Positions 28,251 through 37,043 of a stretch of 64,000 nucleotides of DNA are shown piece by piece (position 1 is the stretch's first letter; each line of letters opens with the position of its first letter). A program made the position numbers and the translations under genes. The notes beneath the pieces were generated by a model. It was not told the origin of the DNA, searched no databases, and saw only the letters and a list, made by a program, of their open reading frames with translations. The stretch is from an uncultured Lachnospiraceae bacterium (GTDB lineage Bacteria; Bacillota; Clostridia; Lachnospirales; Lachnospiraceae). The stretch spans positions 1-64,000 of the forward strand of contig CANCYR010000005.1 of NCBI GenBank assembly GCA_947382355.1, written 5' to 3'.

Positions 28251-29799
28251 TGCAAAGCTTTTTGTTCTGCACATTCTGAATCCCACGCTCATATCCATAA
28301 GCTGCCAAAAGTACATAAAAAGGCAGATAATTAATGATATACCGGCTTCGCCCTTCAAAAATTAAAATAAACAAAAGACTTCCTAAAATAGCGCACTGAG
28401 CCACCGTAAACAGCTCTTTCCCATAATCATTTTTCTGTAAAACGGGAGAAAGCGCCACCCCTAAAAATACAAGAATCCAAATCCCCTGAAGCACATACGT
28501 ATAAATACGGTAATGGGCTCCATTGGGATATATCAGCTCAGTCAGCGGATTTTCCCCCACTCTGGACCAGTCAGCAAAGCTTCCTTCATCTCCCCAGTAA
28601 AAATCTCCTTCTGAAGTAACCTGTCTTGCTTTCTTATTGAGAAAGTCCAGATATCCTATGATACCAAAGTTTTTCATACGCTTTTTATATTCTTCCAGAT
28701 TGGCTTTTCTTGCAGCAGCCGGATTGGTCTGGGACATGGTTATGCCTATATCATCCATGTTAAAGCCTCCATAGTAAAACCCGGTTTCGGTCTTTTGTAT
28801 ATTCAGTCCCATCATAAGATAGTGAGTCATGGGAACGGCTAAATCATGGTTCAAATCAAACATATCCAAAGTATCCGCATAGCAATGAAAGCCTTTATAG
28901 CCTGCAAACAGGAAAAGCCCGCAGCCAAGAAAATATCCAAATTTCTTTAAAAATAACTTTTTATAAACTTTTTTTGATAAAAATTGTTTCAGGTGAAAGC
29001 AAAGAAAGATAATGACAATGGCAATAAGCAAAATAGCAGCAGTGGGCTTAATCAGAAAGCCGCACAACAGGCAGAGCGGGAAGGAATAAAAAGGAAACAA
29101 TGTCTTTTTTTCCTCTTTCCATCCTAAGAAAATCCTACAGTAAAAATAAAAAGCTCCTATAATAAACGGCATGGAAAGAGTGTCCGTATAAGGCACGATC
29201 AAATAAGGCGTAAAGCTTAAAAATAAAATGGCAGTCCACAGGGTAATATAGGAAAACCTCTTAGAACCCATGAGAAGAGCCGACTTTACAAGAAAAAGAA
29301 TGGCAAGGTCTACCATAATCGTGTTAAAGACAGAATAGGCAAGCCACATATTATGAATTCCAAGAAAGCCAAAAAGTCTGCCAAGCCCCTTTAACACAAG
29401 CAGTAAAAACAAATTGTGGGGATACTGGGAAAAATAAGTATTATAAGAGCCGATTTCATCAGAAAGCGCAGGTGTAATCAGGTTATTACAATCCCATCCA
29501 ATCTGCGTGCTTACAGAGCTTACAAACACAAGCTGCAATAAAAACAGGATTGCCAGAATGCTATATATGATTGGTGTATAATATTTTATGAAAAAAGCGG
29601 AATATTTCCTTTTTACCACACAAAACAATACAGCCCCAAAAGCCAGAAACACAGCCCATAAGAGACCAAAGCATATCTGCTTGAAAGGATGAAACAGATT
29701 GTTGCTGTTGTTGAAAAACAACATTTCCAGCCATAGGAAGGAAAATAATAAGAAAAAGCATGTATGAAAAAGAGATATTATTTTAGGAGTTGTTTTCAT
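28222..29799 (-). CDS. Polytopic membrane protein, GT-C-like, with repeat-derived C-terminus
   Basis: A 525-residue protein with roughly eleven membrane segments, related to the larger protein at 19894-22074 through HYLMMGLNIQK and YKKRMKNFGIIGYLDF. The first extracytoplasmic loop after the second helix contains QIGWDCNNL and SQYPHNLFL, polar residues suggestive of a GT-C active site. Start 29799 has AAGGCGG upstream. The final residues HFYKGRL and the TAG stop fall in the half repeat at 28162-28250, so the natural C-terminus may have been lost or rewritten. Substrate unknown. Confidence 0.7.
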   Translation of the reverse strand: MKTTPKIISLFHTCFFLLFSFLWLEMLFFNNSNNLFHPFKQICFGLLWAVFLAFGAVLFCVVKRKYSAFFIKYYTPIIYSILAILFLLQLVFVSSVSTQIGWDCNNLITPALSDEIGSYNTYFSQYPHNLFLLLVLKGLGRLFGFLGIHNMWLAYSVFNTIMVDLAILFLVKSALLMGSKRFSYITLWTAILFLSFTPYLIVPYTDTLSMPFIIGAFYFYCRIFLGWKEEKKTLFPFYSFPLCLLCGFLIKPTAAILLIAIVIIFLCFHLKQFLSKKVYKKLFLKKFGYFLGCGLFLFAGYKGFHCYADTLDMFDLNHDLAVPMTHYLMMGLNIQKTETGFYYGGFNMDDIGITMSQTNPAAARKANLEEYKKRMKNFGIIGYLDFLNKKARQVTSEGDFYWGDEGSFADWSRVGENPLTELIYPNGAHYRIYTYVLQGIWILVFLGVALSPVLQKNDYGKELFTVAQCAILGSLLFILIFEGRSRYIINYLPFYVLLAAYGYERGIQNVQNKKLCRRHFYKGRL

Positions 29800-30012
29800 A
29801 AAATGACCGCCTTGCATGAGTTTGGTTTTAGTATCGTCAAAGCTTTAGCTGATTATGAGATAGTTTATCACAAATTGGAAGGATACGCCAGTTTACATAA
29901 GAGACTTATTGGAACGGAAAGTTTCAGGTGAATTTAATGGAATCAAGAGTGTACTTGTGGTAAAATAAAGTTGCTGACAATTTGGTAAATCGAAATTCAC
30001 ATGGAGGATATC

Positions 30013-30627
30013 ATGAAAAAACTATCTGTTTTACTATTTATTCTATTAAGCACACAACTTTGTGGATGTTCCAATCAGGCACCGGAAATTAATGAAACTG
30101 TTTCAAATATATCTGAATTGCCTTTGCCGGAACTTGAAACTTCGTCGGTTGAAGAAAAGGATTCGGTATCTTCTAAAAATGCAGAAACAGAAAATACGGA
30201 CGCCCCTGTTCAAAATATGGCTCCTCAACCAGAAGGAACTGTGACAACAGCAGAGGACGGTTACTATAGTGTCGCAACAAATATTTCTCGTGCTGATGTG
30301 GAAAGCTATGCGGCTCAAGTCAGGCAACAGTTTTTGGAACATGATTGGTCAGCGATTTCTTCTGAAATTTCTTATCCCATTACAATATCTGATATTACTT
30401 ATAATAACAGCACAGATTTTCTTGAGGCGTCCGACAGCTTTGACAGCAACTTAGATGAAGCTTTTTTTTCGGCTCTTGAAGAAGAAGACTGTGCGGAGAT
30501 GTTTTGCAATTGGCAAGGTATTATGCTGGGAGAAACAGGGCAGGTTTGGATTAGTGAAGTTTTAGATGCAGAATTCCATTCACAAGGGTTAAAGATAATT
30601 GCTGTCAATGGGCTTTTAAAAAAATAA
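30013..30627 (+). CDS. Predicted lipoprotein of unknown function
   Basis: A 204-residue predicted lipoprotein. Start 30013 was chosen because GGAGG at 30003 sits nine bases ahead; an ATG at 30001 overlaps that site. The signal peptide MKKLSVLLFILL ends with QLCGC, a lipobox. Residues about 40-85 are a low-complexity Glu/Ser/Thr linker. The C-terminal 115 residues form a compact, acidic, soluble-looking domain (VESYAAQVRQQFLEHDW, SEISYPITIS) resembling small NTF2-like folds, but no family is recognised with confidence. It stands alone, ahead of a family A palindrome. Confidence 0.7.
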   Translation: MKKLSVLLFILLSTQLCGCSNQAPEINETVSNISELPLPELETSSVEEKDSVSSKNAETENTDAPVQNMAPQPEGTVTTAEDGYYSVATNISRADVESYAAQVRQQFLEHDWSAISSEISYPITISDITYNNSTDFLEASDSFDSNLDEAFFSALEEEDCAEMFCNWQGIMLGETGQVWISEVLDAEFHSQGLKIIAVNGLLKK

Positions 30628-30648
30628 GCCTTTCCTATTACTGCCTTA

Positions 30649-30868
30649 GTAACAGTTCAGCCAGCAGCTTCCACACAGGCAACGGGAGGGGCATTGGGCA
30701 GAACATGTTTCTACGCCGTCACGCTCCCGCTCTGATAAAAACGCAACAGTGCTAAGCTCGAAAATACCTCGCTAAGCGCTGGCGTTTTTATAAGGACGAC
30801 TTAAGAAATCATGTTCTGCCCAATGCCCCTCCCGTTGCCTGTGTGGAAACTGCTGGCTGAACTGTTAC
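30649..30868. repeat. Family A palindromic element, full copy
   Basis: A 220-bp palindrome bounded by GTAACAGTTCAGCC and GGCTGAACTGTTAC, the cleanest ends in the window. Its core is in the opposite orientation to the copies at 1951 and 63140. The arms (GGGAGGGGCATTGGGCAG and its complement) differ wholly from those copies outside the shared edges. Core landmarks: TTTCTACGCCGTCACGCTC, ATAAAAACGC, the apical CAGTGCTAAGC / GCTAAGCGCTG hairpin, GCGTTTTTAT and CTTAAGAAAT. No flanking target duplication was found. Confidence 0.93.
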
Positions 30869-30899
30869 AGTCTTATCACAAACATTTTTCCCTGAAACC

Positions 30900-30928
30900 T
30901 TGAATTTTCTCTTTAAATAGGTTAAAAT
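30900..30928 (+). promoter_or_regulatory. Sigma-A promoter for ireB operon
   Basis: TTGAAT (30900-30905) and TAAAAT (30923-30928), 17 bases apart, lie 32 bases before the ireB start and just after the palindromic element. Confidence 0.65.
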
Positions 30929-30959
30929 AGTAAATATCTACGAGTAAGGACGTGACAAG

Positions 30960-31223
30960 ATGACGGATTTAGGAAACACACAATACTTTAAAGTGGAAGC
31001 AGAACCTGAAACAGGGGTGAAGGTAGTATTATCCACTGTTTACGAGGCACTAACAGAAAAGGGTTACAATCCTGTAAATCAAATCGTGGGATATATTATG
31101 TCCGGCGACCCCACTTATATCACCAGCCATAAAAATGCCAGGAGCCTGATTATGAAGGTGGAGCGGGACGAGCTGGTAGAGGAAATGCTTAAGATTTACA
31201 TCAGGACCAATAAATGGGAATAG
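30960..31223 (+). CDS. ireB: IreB family regulatory phosphoprotein
   Basis: An 87-residue member of the UPF0297/IreB family, a small cytoplasmic protein phosphorylated by the cell-wall-sensing kinase IreK in enterococci, where it restrains cephalosporin resistance. The family is recognised from LSTVYEALTEKGYNPVNQIVGY and SGDPTYITSHKNAR, with the N-terminal Thr/Ser cluster. It opens a conserved gene set with ruvX and a DUF1292 gene, matching the yrzL-yrrK-yrzB order of Bacillus. Confidence 0.95.
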   Translation: MTDLGNTQYFKVEAEPETGVKVVLSTVYEALTEKGYNPVNQIVGYIMSGDPTYITSHKNARSLIMKVERDELVEEMLKIYIRTNKWE

Positions 31224-31255
31224 TGCAGTCTTAAGGCGGCAGGAAGGTAAGCTAT

Positions 31256-31705
31256 ATGCGCATTATGGGTTTGGACTTTGGCGCGAAAACAGTAGGGGTG
31301 GCAGTCAGCGATCCTTTGCTTGTTACGGCTCAAAGCTTAGAAACGATTACGAGGAAGTCGGAAAAAAAATTAAGACAAACATTAGCTCGAATCGAAGAGC
31401 TGATTCAGGAATATCAGATAGATAAAATTGTTCTGGGGCTTCCCAAAAACATGAATGGAACTGAAGGGGAACGTGTAGAGAAAACAAAAGAGTTTCAGGA
31501 TATGCTTTTTCGGAGGACAGGCCTTTCGGTTGAGTTGTGGGATGAAAGGCTTACTACCGTGGCGGCAGACCGGATTATGGTGGAAAGCGGCATACGCAGA
31601 GAGCACAGAAAAGAGCATGTGGATGCGGTGGCGGCTTCTTTTATTCTGCAGGGATATTTGGATTACTTAAAGAAGGATCAGGAGAAAGAAATTGGAGAAA
31701 ATTGA
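31256..31705 (+). CDS. ruvX: Putative pre-16S rRNA nuclease / Holliday junction resolvase YqgF
   Basis: A 149-residue RNase H-like nuclease. YqgF is held to process pre-16S rRNA and was named as a possible resolvase. The first catalytic Asp is in [16 protein letters not shown], the Glu region in [15 protein letters not shown], and the last acidic residue follows [11 protein letters not shown]. It lies 32 bases after ireB. Its end overlaps the DUF1292 gene, which starts at a TTG inside its last codons. Confidence 0.94.
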   Translation: MRIMGLDFGAKTVGVAVSDPLLVTAQSLETITRKSEKKLRQTLARIEELIQEYQIDKIVLGLPKNMNGTEGERVEKTKEFQDMLFRRTGLSVELWDERLTTVAADRIMVESGIRREHRKEHVDAVAASFILQGYLDYLKKDQEKEIGEN

Positions 31706-31958
31706 ATTTATACCGGAGCTGAATGAAGAACCGGTAGAGTTTTTTGTTGTGGAGCAGACAATGATAGCAGGCATAACCTATCTGCTTGTGACGGATCAGG
31801 AAGATGGGGATGCCCAGGCGCTCATTTTAAAGGACGTATCCGGAAACGGAGATGAAAAGAGCACATATGCGATTGTTTCAGAAGAAAAGGAGCTTGAAGC
31901 AGTGGCAGGCGTGTTTGAAAATATGCTGGATGATATAAAATTTGAAAAAGACGAATAG
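31692..31958 (+). CDS. DUF1292 domain-containing protein
   Basis: An 88-residue acidic protein of the DUF1292 (YrzB) family, of unknown role but constantly found after ruvX. The TTG start at 31692 lies within the ruvX end (14-base overlap) and is preceded by GGAG at 31680. The family pattern is a short beta-rich protein: [18 protein letters not shown], then [20 protein letters not shown]. It is probably translated by coupling to ruvX. Confidence 0.88.
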   Translation: MEKIEFIPELNEEPVEFFVVEQTMIAGITYLLVTDQEDGDAQALILKDVSGNGDEKSTYAIVSEEKELEAVAGVFENMLDDIKFEKDE

Positions 31959-31977
31959 CTTTCAGACAGGTGTGAAA

Positions 31978-32463
31978 ATGGATAGAAATGGCCTTAGCAA
32001 AGAAGAGGTTGCGGCAATTTTAAAAGAAAAAGGATTAAAGGTAACCATACAGAGAGTGCTTGTGTTGAAAACACTTTCTGCCTGTGAGGACCGGCACCTG
32101 ACTGCGGAAGAAATTTATGAGCTTGTAAAAGTAGAATACCCGGAAATCGGGCTTGCTACTGTTTATAGAACAATACAGCTTTTGTTAGAACTTAACCTTA
32201 TTGACCGGATTAATCTGGATGATGGGTTTGCCCGTTATGAAATCGGCACATTTAACAAGGGGGAAACCAGACATCATCATCATCATCTAATATGCTTAAA
32301 GTGCGGAAAGGTAGCTTCTTTTGAGGACGACCTGTTAGAAGGTCTGGAACAGAAGATACAGGAAAGCACTGGTTTTGTTGTGTCCGATCATGAAGTGAAG
32401 CTCTACGGCTGCTGTAAAGAATGTGGAGGAAATTTACTTGAAAAATGTAGTACAACAAAATAG
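31978..32463 (+). CDS. Fur family transcriptional regulator
   Basis: A 161-residue Fur-family metalloregulator. The winged helix has LKVTIQRVLVLKTLS and AEEIYELVKVEYPEIGLATVYRTIQLL. The metal region has HHHHHLICLKCGKV and a second CxxC (CCKEC), fitting a structural zinc. It could be PerR, Zur or Fur; the sequence alone does not decide. Start 31978 follows AGGTG and avoids a longer frame inside the upstream gene. The stop overlaps the start of the RNase J gene. Confidence 0.9.
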   Translation: MDRNGLSKEEVAAILKEKGLKVTIQRVLVLKTLSACEDRHLTAEEIYELVKVEYPEIGLATVYRTIQLLLELNLIDRINLDDGFARYEIGTFNKGETRHHHHHLICLKCGKVASFEDDLLEGLEQKIQESTGFVVSDHEVKLYGCCKECGGNLLEKCSTTK

Positions 32464-34111
32464 TTCCAAGCTGAAAATCATACCATTAGGAGGTTTGGAG
32501 CAAATCGGAATGAACATTACAGCCTTTGAATACGAGGACTGTATTATTGTGGTGGACTGCGGTCTGTCCTTTCCGGCAGATGACATGCTGGGAATCGATC
32601 TGGTAATCCCGGATATTACCTATCTGAAAGAAAATTCAGAAAAGGTAAAAGGATTTATGATTACCCACGGACATGAAGACCATATCGGAGCGCTTCCTTA
32701 TGTGCTGAAGGAGCTTTCCGTACCAATTTATGCCACAAAGCTCACTATGGGAATCATAGAAAACAAATTAAAAGAACATGGTCTGGAACGTGCCACAAAG
32801 AGAAAGGTAGTAAAATTCGGACAGCATATCAATCTTGGAAAGTTCCGGATTGAATTTATCAAGACCAACCACAGCATTGTGGATGCAGCTGCCCTTGCCA
32901 TTTATTCTCCCGCAGGAATCGTAGTCCATACAGGCGATTTCAAGGTGGATTACACCCCTGTGTTCGGGGATGCCATTGACTTGCAGAGATTTGGCGAATT
33001 AGGAAAAAAAGGCGTGCTTGCATTGATGTGCGACAGTACCAATGCGGAACGTCCCGGTTTTACCCAATCGGAAAAAACCGTAGGCGTTACTTTTGACCAT
33101 ATCTTTATGGACCATAAAAATACAAGGATTATCATTGCCACTTTTGCTTCCAATGTGGACAGGGTGCAGCAGATTATCAATTCCGCATATAAATACGGCA
33201 GAAAGGTAGTGGTGGAAGGCAGGAGCATGGTAAACATCATCGATACTGCTTCCAGTCTGGGATATTTGAAAATCCCGGAAAACACCCTGATTGATATAGA
33301 ACAGTTAAAGAATTATCCTGATGAAAAGACGGTTCTGATTACAACGGGAAGTCAGGGGGAAAGTATGGCAGCCCTTAGCAGGATGGCAAGCGGCATGCAT
33401 AAAAAGGTATCTATCGGTCCCCTTGATACCGTTATTTTCTCTTCCAATCCCATTCCGGGAAATGAAAAGGCAGTGTCAAAGGTCATCAATGAGCTTTATG
33501 CCAAAGGTGCAGATGTAATCTTTCAGGATGCCCATGTGTCAGGACATGCCTGCAGGGAAGAGATAAAGCTGATATATACCCTGGTTCAGCCCAAATATGC
33601 GATTCCGGTCCATGGCGAGTACCGGCATTTAAAGGCTCAGGCTGCTTTGGCAAGAGAGCTTGGAATGAGCAAGGAAAATATCTTCATCCTTTCTTCCGGC
33701 GATGTTCTGGAGCTGGATGGGAACGGTGCGGAAGTAACGGGAAGCGTGCCGGTAGGAGATATCTATGTGGATGGCCTTGGCGTAGGGGATGTTGGAAATG
33801 TAGTAATCAGGGATAGACAACATCTGGCGGAAGATGGTATTCTGATTGTAGTGATTGCTTTGGATTCTTACAACAGCATTGTGGTTTCCGGTCCGGAAAT
33901 CGTTTCAAGAGGCTTTGTTTATGTAAGGGAAGCGGACGAGCTTCTGGAAGAAGCCAGAAGCATTATATCAGAAGCTTTGGATGAATGTATGAATAAAAAA
34001 ATTACGGACTGGGGCAAGATTAAATCCATGATCAAGGACGAGGCAGGGGAATTCCTTTGGAGAAAAACAAAAAGAAGGCCCATGATTCTGCCGATTATTA
34101 TTGAGGTATAG
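32438..34111 (+). CDS. rnjA: Ribonuclease J
   Basis: A 557-residue metallo-beta-lactamase/beta-CASP nuclease with 5'-3' exo- and endonuclease activity in mRNA decay and rRNA maturation. The zinc motif appears in MITHGHEDHIGALPY. Other blocks are HTGDFKVDYTPV, CDSTNAERPGFT, TGSQGE and the C-terminal VHGEYRHL. Start TTG 32438 was chosen for GGAGGA just upstream; a GTG at 32423 would lie within the ribosome site. It overlaps the Fur-family gene by 26 bases, an unusual tight coupling. Confidence 0.96.
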   Translation: MKNVVQQNSSKLKIIPLGGLEQIGMNITAFEYEDCIIVVDCGLSFPADDMLGIDLVIPDITYLKENSEKVKGFMITHGHEDHIGALPYVLKELSVPIYATKLTMGIIENKLKEHGLERATKRKVVKFGQHINLGKFRIEFIKTNHSIVDAAALAIYSPAGIVVHTGDFKVDYTPVFGDAIDLQRFGELGKKGVLALMCDSTNAERPGFTQSEKTVGVTFDHIFMDHKNTRIIIATFASNVDRVQQIINSAYKYGRKVVVEGRSMVNIIDTASSLGYLKIPENTLIDIEQLKNYPDEKTVLITTGSQGESMAALSRMASGMHKKVSIGPLDTVIFSSNPIPGNEKAVSKVINELYAKGADVIFQDAHVSGHACREEIKLIYTLVQPKYAIPVHGEYRHLKAQAALARELGMSKENIFILSSGDVLELDGNGAEVTGSVPVGDIYVDGLGVGDVGNVVIRDRQHLAEDGILIVVIALDSYNSIVVSGPEIVSRGFVYVREADELLEEARSIISEALDECMNKKITDWGKIKSMIKDEAGEFLWRKTKRRPMILPIIIEV

Positions 34112-34114
34112 CTT

Positions 34115-34447
34115 ATGGCACAATTTGATGAGGAGCTGGAAGCTTTTATAGGAGCAGTAAAAAATACGGAAGCATTTACGGAGTATGAAAAGCAAAAGGA
34201 ACGGATAAAGGAATATCCTGACCTGAAGGTAAGGCTTAATGAATTCAGAGAGCGCAATTACCGGCTGCAGACTTCAGAGAATACAGCCGAGCTGTTTGAA
34301 GAGATAGACAAGTTTACAATAGAGTACGAAGCATTTCGGGAAATTCCCATGGTTCATGATTTTCTGGAAAAAGAACTGGCATACTGCAGGATGATTCAGC
34401 AGATTAATGACAGACTGTTAAAGGCGTTTGCCGTTGACTTTGAGTAG
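34115..34447 (+). CDS. YlbF family regulator
   Basis: A 110-residue all-helical protein of the YlbF/YmcA family. In Bacillus such proteins form a complex with RNase Y and affect mRNA turnover and competence. The pattern is a run of amphipathic helices with FTEYEKQKERIKEYPDLK and LNEFRERNYRLQ, then the C-terminal FLEKELAYCRMIQQINDRLL. It begins three bases after the RNase J gene, which fits an RNA decay role. Assignment to YlbF versus YmcA is not certain. Confidence 0.88.
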   Translation: MAQFDEELEAFIGAVKNTEAFTEYEKQKERIKEYPDLKVRLNEFRERNYRLQTSENTAELFEEIDKFTIEYEAFREIPMVHDFLEKELAYCRMIQQINDRLLKAFAVDFE

Positions 34448-34477
34448 CGTCCGAGGTGTTTTGAAAGAGGTGGGAAG

Positions 34478-34870
34478 ATGAGTGCAAAGCAGGTAGCAGG
34501 TGCTTTTTTAGGAGTAATATTTAAGGTGGTAATATGGGCAATTATCATTATGATAGTGTATAAAAATGCTATTTATGGCTATTCCTTTGGCTTTCAAGTA
34601 TTTTCTGACCGGCCGATGGCAACTGCTTCATCAGCAGTTACAGTGAATGTTCCCATTCTTGAAGGGAAATCCAATATGGAAATTGCCCGTCTGTTAAAAG
34701 AAAAAGGGCTGATAAAGGATGCCAATGTTTTTTATGTGCAGCTAATGCTTTCCGATTATAAGGATAAGCTAAGGCCTGGAATTTATGATTTCAGCACCAC
34801 CATGACTGCAGAAGAGATGATAAAGCTTATGGCAGAAGATCCTGAGGAGGCAGAGGAAGAAGAAAAGTGA
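34478..34870 (+). CDS. MltG-like membrane protein lacking the catalytic domain
   Basis: A 130-residue protein with one N-terminal membrane segment (about residues 10-27) and a LysM-like domain at about residues 60-115 matching the N-terminal part of the endolytic transglycosylase MltG: MEIARLLKEKGLIKDANVFYV and LRPGIYDFSTTMTAEEMIKLM. The roughly 200-residue catalytic YceG domain is missing and no fragment of it is seen downstream; trmR starts within the last codon. In Bacillus the full-length mltG (yrrL) occupies this place, so this appears to be a reduced version kept for another role. Confidence 0.8.
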   Translation: MSAKQVAGAFLGVIFKVVIWAIIIMIVYKNAIYGYSFGFQVFSDRPMATASSAVTVNVPILEGKSNMEIARLLKEKGLIKDANVFYVQLMLSDYKDKLRPGIYDFSTTMTAEEMIKLMAEDPEEAEEEEK

Positions 34871-35532
34871 TAGTTGATGAACGTTTTGCCGCTTATATCA
34901 ATTCTCTGGAGAATGGCAATAAAAAATATTTAGATGAACTGGAGGCGTATGCATGGAAAACGGATGTGCCGATTATCCGTAAGGAAATGCAGAGCCTTCT
35001 AAAAACCTTATTGGTCATGAATAAACCGAAGCAGATTCTGGAAGTGGGAACTGCTATCGGTTTTTCTGCGTTACTAATGGCGGAAGCAGCGCCGAAAGCG
35101 CACATTACCACAATAGAAAAATATGAAAAAAGAATTCCGTTAGCAAAAGAAAATTTTAAAAGGTTTGGCAAGGATGGACAGATTACCCTGTTAGAAGGTG
35201 ATGCTGCCATGATTCTAAAACAGCTTACGGGCACATATGATTTTATTTTTATGGATGCGGCAAAGGGACAATATATTCACTTTCTGCCGGAGGTATTAAG
35301 GCTTTTAAATACAGGGGGCATTTTGCTGTCAGATAATATTCTTCAGGACGGAGATATCATTCAGTCTAGATTTGCCGTAACCAAGAGAAACCGTACCATT
35401 CATGCAAGAATGCGGGAATATCTTTATACCCTGAAGCATCATGAGCTGTTAGAAACCGCCATCCTTCCTTTAGGGGATGGAGCGGCAATATCCGTAAAGA
35501 AAGAAACCGCCCGACAGGAAGGAGCAGAATAA
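34867..35532 (+). CDS. trmR: tRNA 5-hydroxyuridine methyltransferase (TrmR-like)
   Basis: A 221-residue SAM-dependent O-methyltransferase. TrmR methylates ho5U34 of certain tRNAs to mo5U. The SAM motif is QILEVGTAIGFSALLMAE, and MDAAKGQY is the metal/catalytic block of the family. Its GTG start overlaps the upstream stop as GTGA. The adjacent U32-type gene is expected to make the ho5U substrate, so the two form a modification pair, as in the yrrM-yrrN-yrrO set. Confidence 0.85.
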   Translation: MIVDERFAAYINSLENGNKKYLDELEAYAWKTDVPIIRKEMQSLLKTLLVMNKPKQILEVGTAIGFSALLMAEAAPKAHITTIEKYEKRIPLAKENFKRFGKDGQITLLEGDAAMILKQLTGTYDFIFMDAAKGQYIHFLPEVLRLLNTGGILLSDNILQDGDIIQSRFAVTKRNRTIHARMREYLYTLKHHELLETAILPLGDGAAISVKKETARQEGAE

Positions 35533-35536
35533 AAAT

Positions 35537-36787
35537 ATGAAAAAACCAGAACTACTTATTCCGGCAAGCAGCCTGGAGGTATTAAAAACAGCTGTTATTT
35601 TTGGAGCGGATGCAGTATATATTGGAGGAGAAGCCTTTGGCCTCCGGGCAAAGGCAAAGAATTTTTCCAGAGAAGAAATGGCAGAGGGCATTGCCTTTGC
35701 CCATAAGCATGGTGTAAAGGTTTATGTGACTGCCAATATATTGGCTCACAACCGTGATTTGGAAGGGGCAAGGGAATACTTTAAGGAATTAAAAACCTTA
35801 AAGCCCGACGGACTTATTATTGCAGATCCGGGAATGGTGACTCTTGCAAAGGAAGAATGCGGGGAAATAGAAATCCATATCAGCACTCAGGCCAATAATA
35901 CCAATTATCTGACTTATCTTTTCTGGTATCATCAGGGCATAAAACGGGTAGTATCCGCAAGAGAACTGTCCCTTGCGGAAATAAAGGAAATCAGGCAGCA
36001 TATTCCGGATGATATGGAAATCGAAAGCTTTGTTCATGGTGCCATGTGCATTTCCTATTCCGGAAGATGCCTGCTAAGCAGTTATTTTACCGGAAGGGAT
36101 GCCAATCAGGGCGCCTGCACCCATCCCTGCCGCTGGAAATATGCCATCGTGGAAGAACAAAGACCCGGCGAATATCTGCCGGTTTATGAAAATGAAAGAG
36201 GAACCTATATTTTTAATTCTAAAGATTTGTGCATGATTGAGCATATACCGGAAATGGTTGATGCGGGAATCGACAGCCTGAAAATAGAAGGGCGTATGAA
36301 AACTGCGCTGTATGTGGCAACAGTGGCAAGGACATACCGGAAGGCAATTGATGATTTCTTTCAAAGCAGAGAAGTTTATGAAAGTCATATGGACTGGTAT
36401 AAAGAAGAAATTTCCAAATGTACCTATCGTCAGTTTACAACCGGCTTTTATTTTGGAAAGCCGGATGAAAACACTCAGATTTATGATAACAATACTTATG
36501 TAAACGAGTATATTTATCTGGGCATTGCAGAAAGTGTGGACATGGGGCGGGTTTCTTTTGGACTGCCGGAAAATACAGTGAGAATCAGCCAGCGCAATAA
36601 GTTTTCCGTGGGACAGGAGATAGAAATCATGAAACCGGATGGAAGGAATGTGCCGGTAAGGGTGCTTTCCATGCGGGATGAGGAAGGGATGGAAATAGAG
36701 AGTTGTCCCCATCCTAAGCAAACTATATATGTCACGCTTAGCGAAAAGGCGGAGGGAGACGATATTTTGCGGATGGTTAACGGGTGA
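35537..36787 (+). CDS. trhP: U32 family protein, tRNA hydroxylation protein TrhP
   Basis: A 416-residue U32 peptidase-family protein. TrhP-type members are now linked to 5-hydroxyuridine at tRNA position 34 rather than proteolysis. The family is seen in PELLIPASSLEVLKTAV, the signature ESFVHGAMCISYSGRCLLS and the cysteine block ACTHPCRWKY, with the C-terminal beta domain. It follows trmR by four bases. Bacillus has two genes here (yrrN, yrrO); only one is present in this window. Confidence 0.9.
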   Translation: MKKPELLIPASSLEVLKTAVIFGADAVYIGGEAFGLRAKAKNFSREEMAEGIAFAHKHGVKVYVTANILAHNRDLEGAREYFKELKTLKPDGLIIADPGMVTLAKEECGEIEIHISTQANNTNYLTYLFWYHQGIKRVVSARELSLAEIKEIRQHIPDDMEIESFVHGAMCISYSGRCLLSSYFTGRDANQGACTHPCRWKYAIVEEQRPGEYLPVYENERGTYIFNSKDLCMIEHIPEMVDAGIDSLKIEGRMKTALYVATVARTYRKAIDDFFQSREVYESHMDWYKEEISKCTYRQFTTGFYFGKPDENTQIYDNNTYVNEYIYLGIAESVDMGRVSFGLPENTVRISQRNKFSVGQEIEIMKPDGRNVPVRVLSMRDEEGMEIESCPHPKQTIYVTLSEKAEGDDILRMVNG

Positions 36788-36809
36788 GGTGAAAAAAGTC
36801 CTTTAAAAG

Positions 36810-36846
36810 TTGCATATTGACCGATAGAACGTATATATTGTACAAT
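36810..36846 (+). promoter_or_regulatory. Possible promoter region for glnN
   Basis: Two overlapping options are visible: TTGCAT (36810) with TATATT at 36834-36839, and TTGACC (36817) with TACAAT (36841-36846), each with 18-base spacers. Both would give a leader of about 300 bases containing the attenuator-like hairpins. Confidence 0.45.
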
Positions 36847-37003
36847 ATGTAGAAATGATTACATATAAGCATGGGTTTGTTCATCAAATTTATTAAAAAT
36901 GCAGAATCGCCAAAATTTTTTTCTGTTTTTGCTTGCATTTTGAAAAAATATAAGGTATCTTATAGAAAACGAAGGCAAACTTCAAAGTTGAATAAGGTAT
37001 CTT

Positions 37004-37043
37004 GAACGATGATGTTCCAAACTGAGCTTTGGGGCATTTTTTT
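37004..37043 (+). promoter_or_regulatory. Candidate transcription attenuator in the glnN leader
   Basis: A terminator-like hairpin TGTTCCAAA / TTTGGGGCA (37013-37036, loop CTGAGC) is followed by seven T. Its 5' arm overlaps a competing hairpin GAAC-GATGAT-GTTC (37004-37017), so the two cannot form together. This layout fits attenuation, for example by an ANTAR-type antiterminator, although the hexanucleotide loop does not fully match that class. Inference only. Confidence 0.55.

Noticed and set aside
30649..30868. Palindromes read as simple terminators
   Set aside because: The stems are far longer than terminators, have internal structured cores and lack a T-run; they also share sequence in distant places.
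30649..30868. Target site duplication around the full palindromes
   Set aside because: Flanks of the copies at 1951, 30649 and 63140 were compared and no convincing direct repeat was found.
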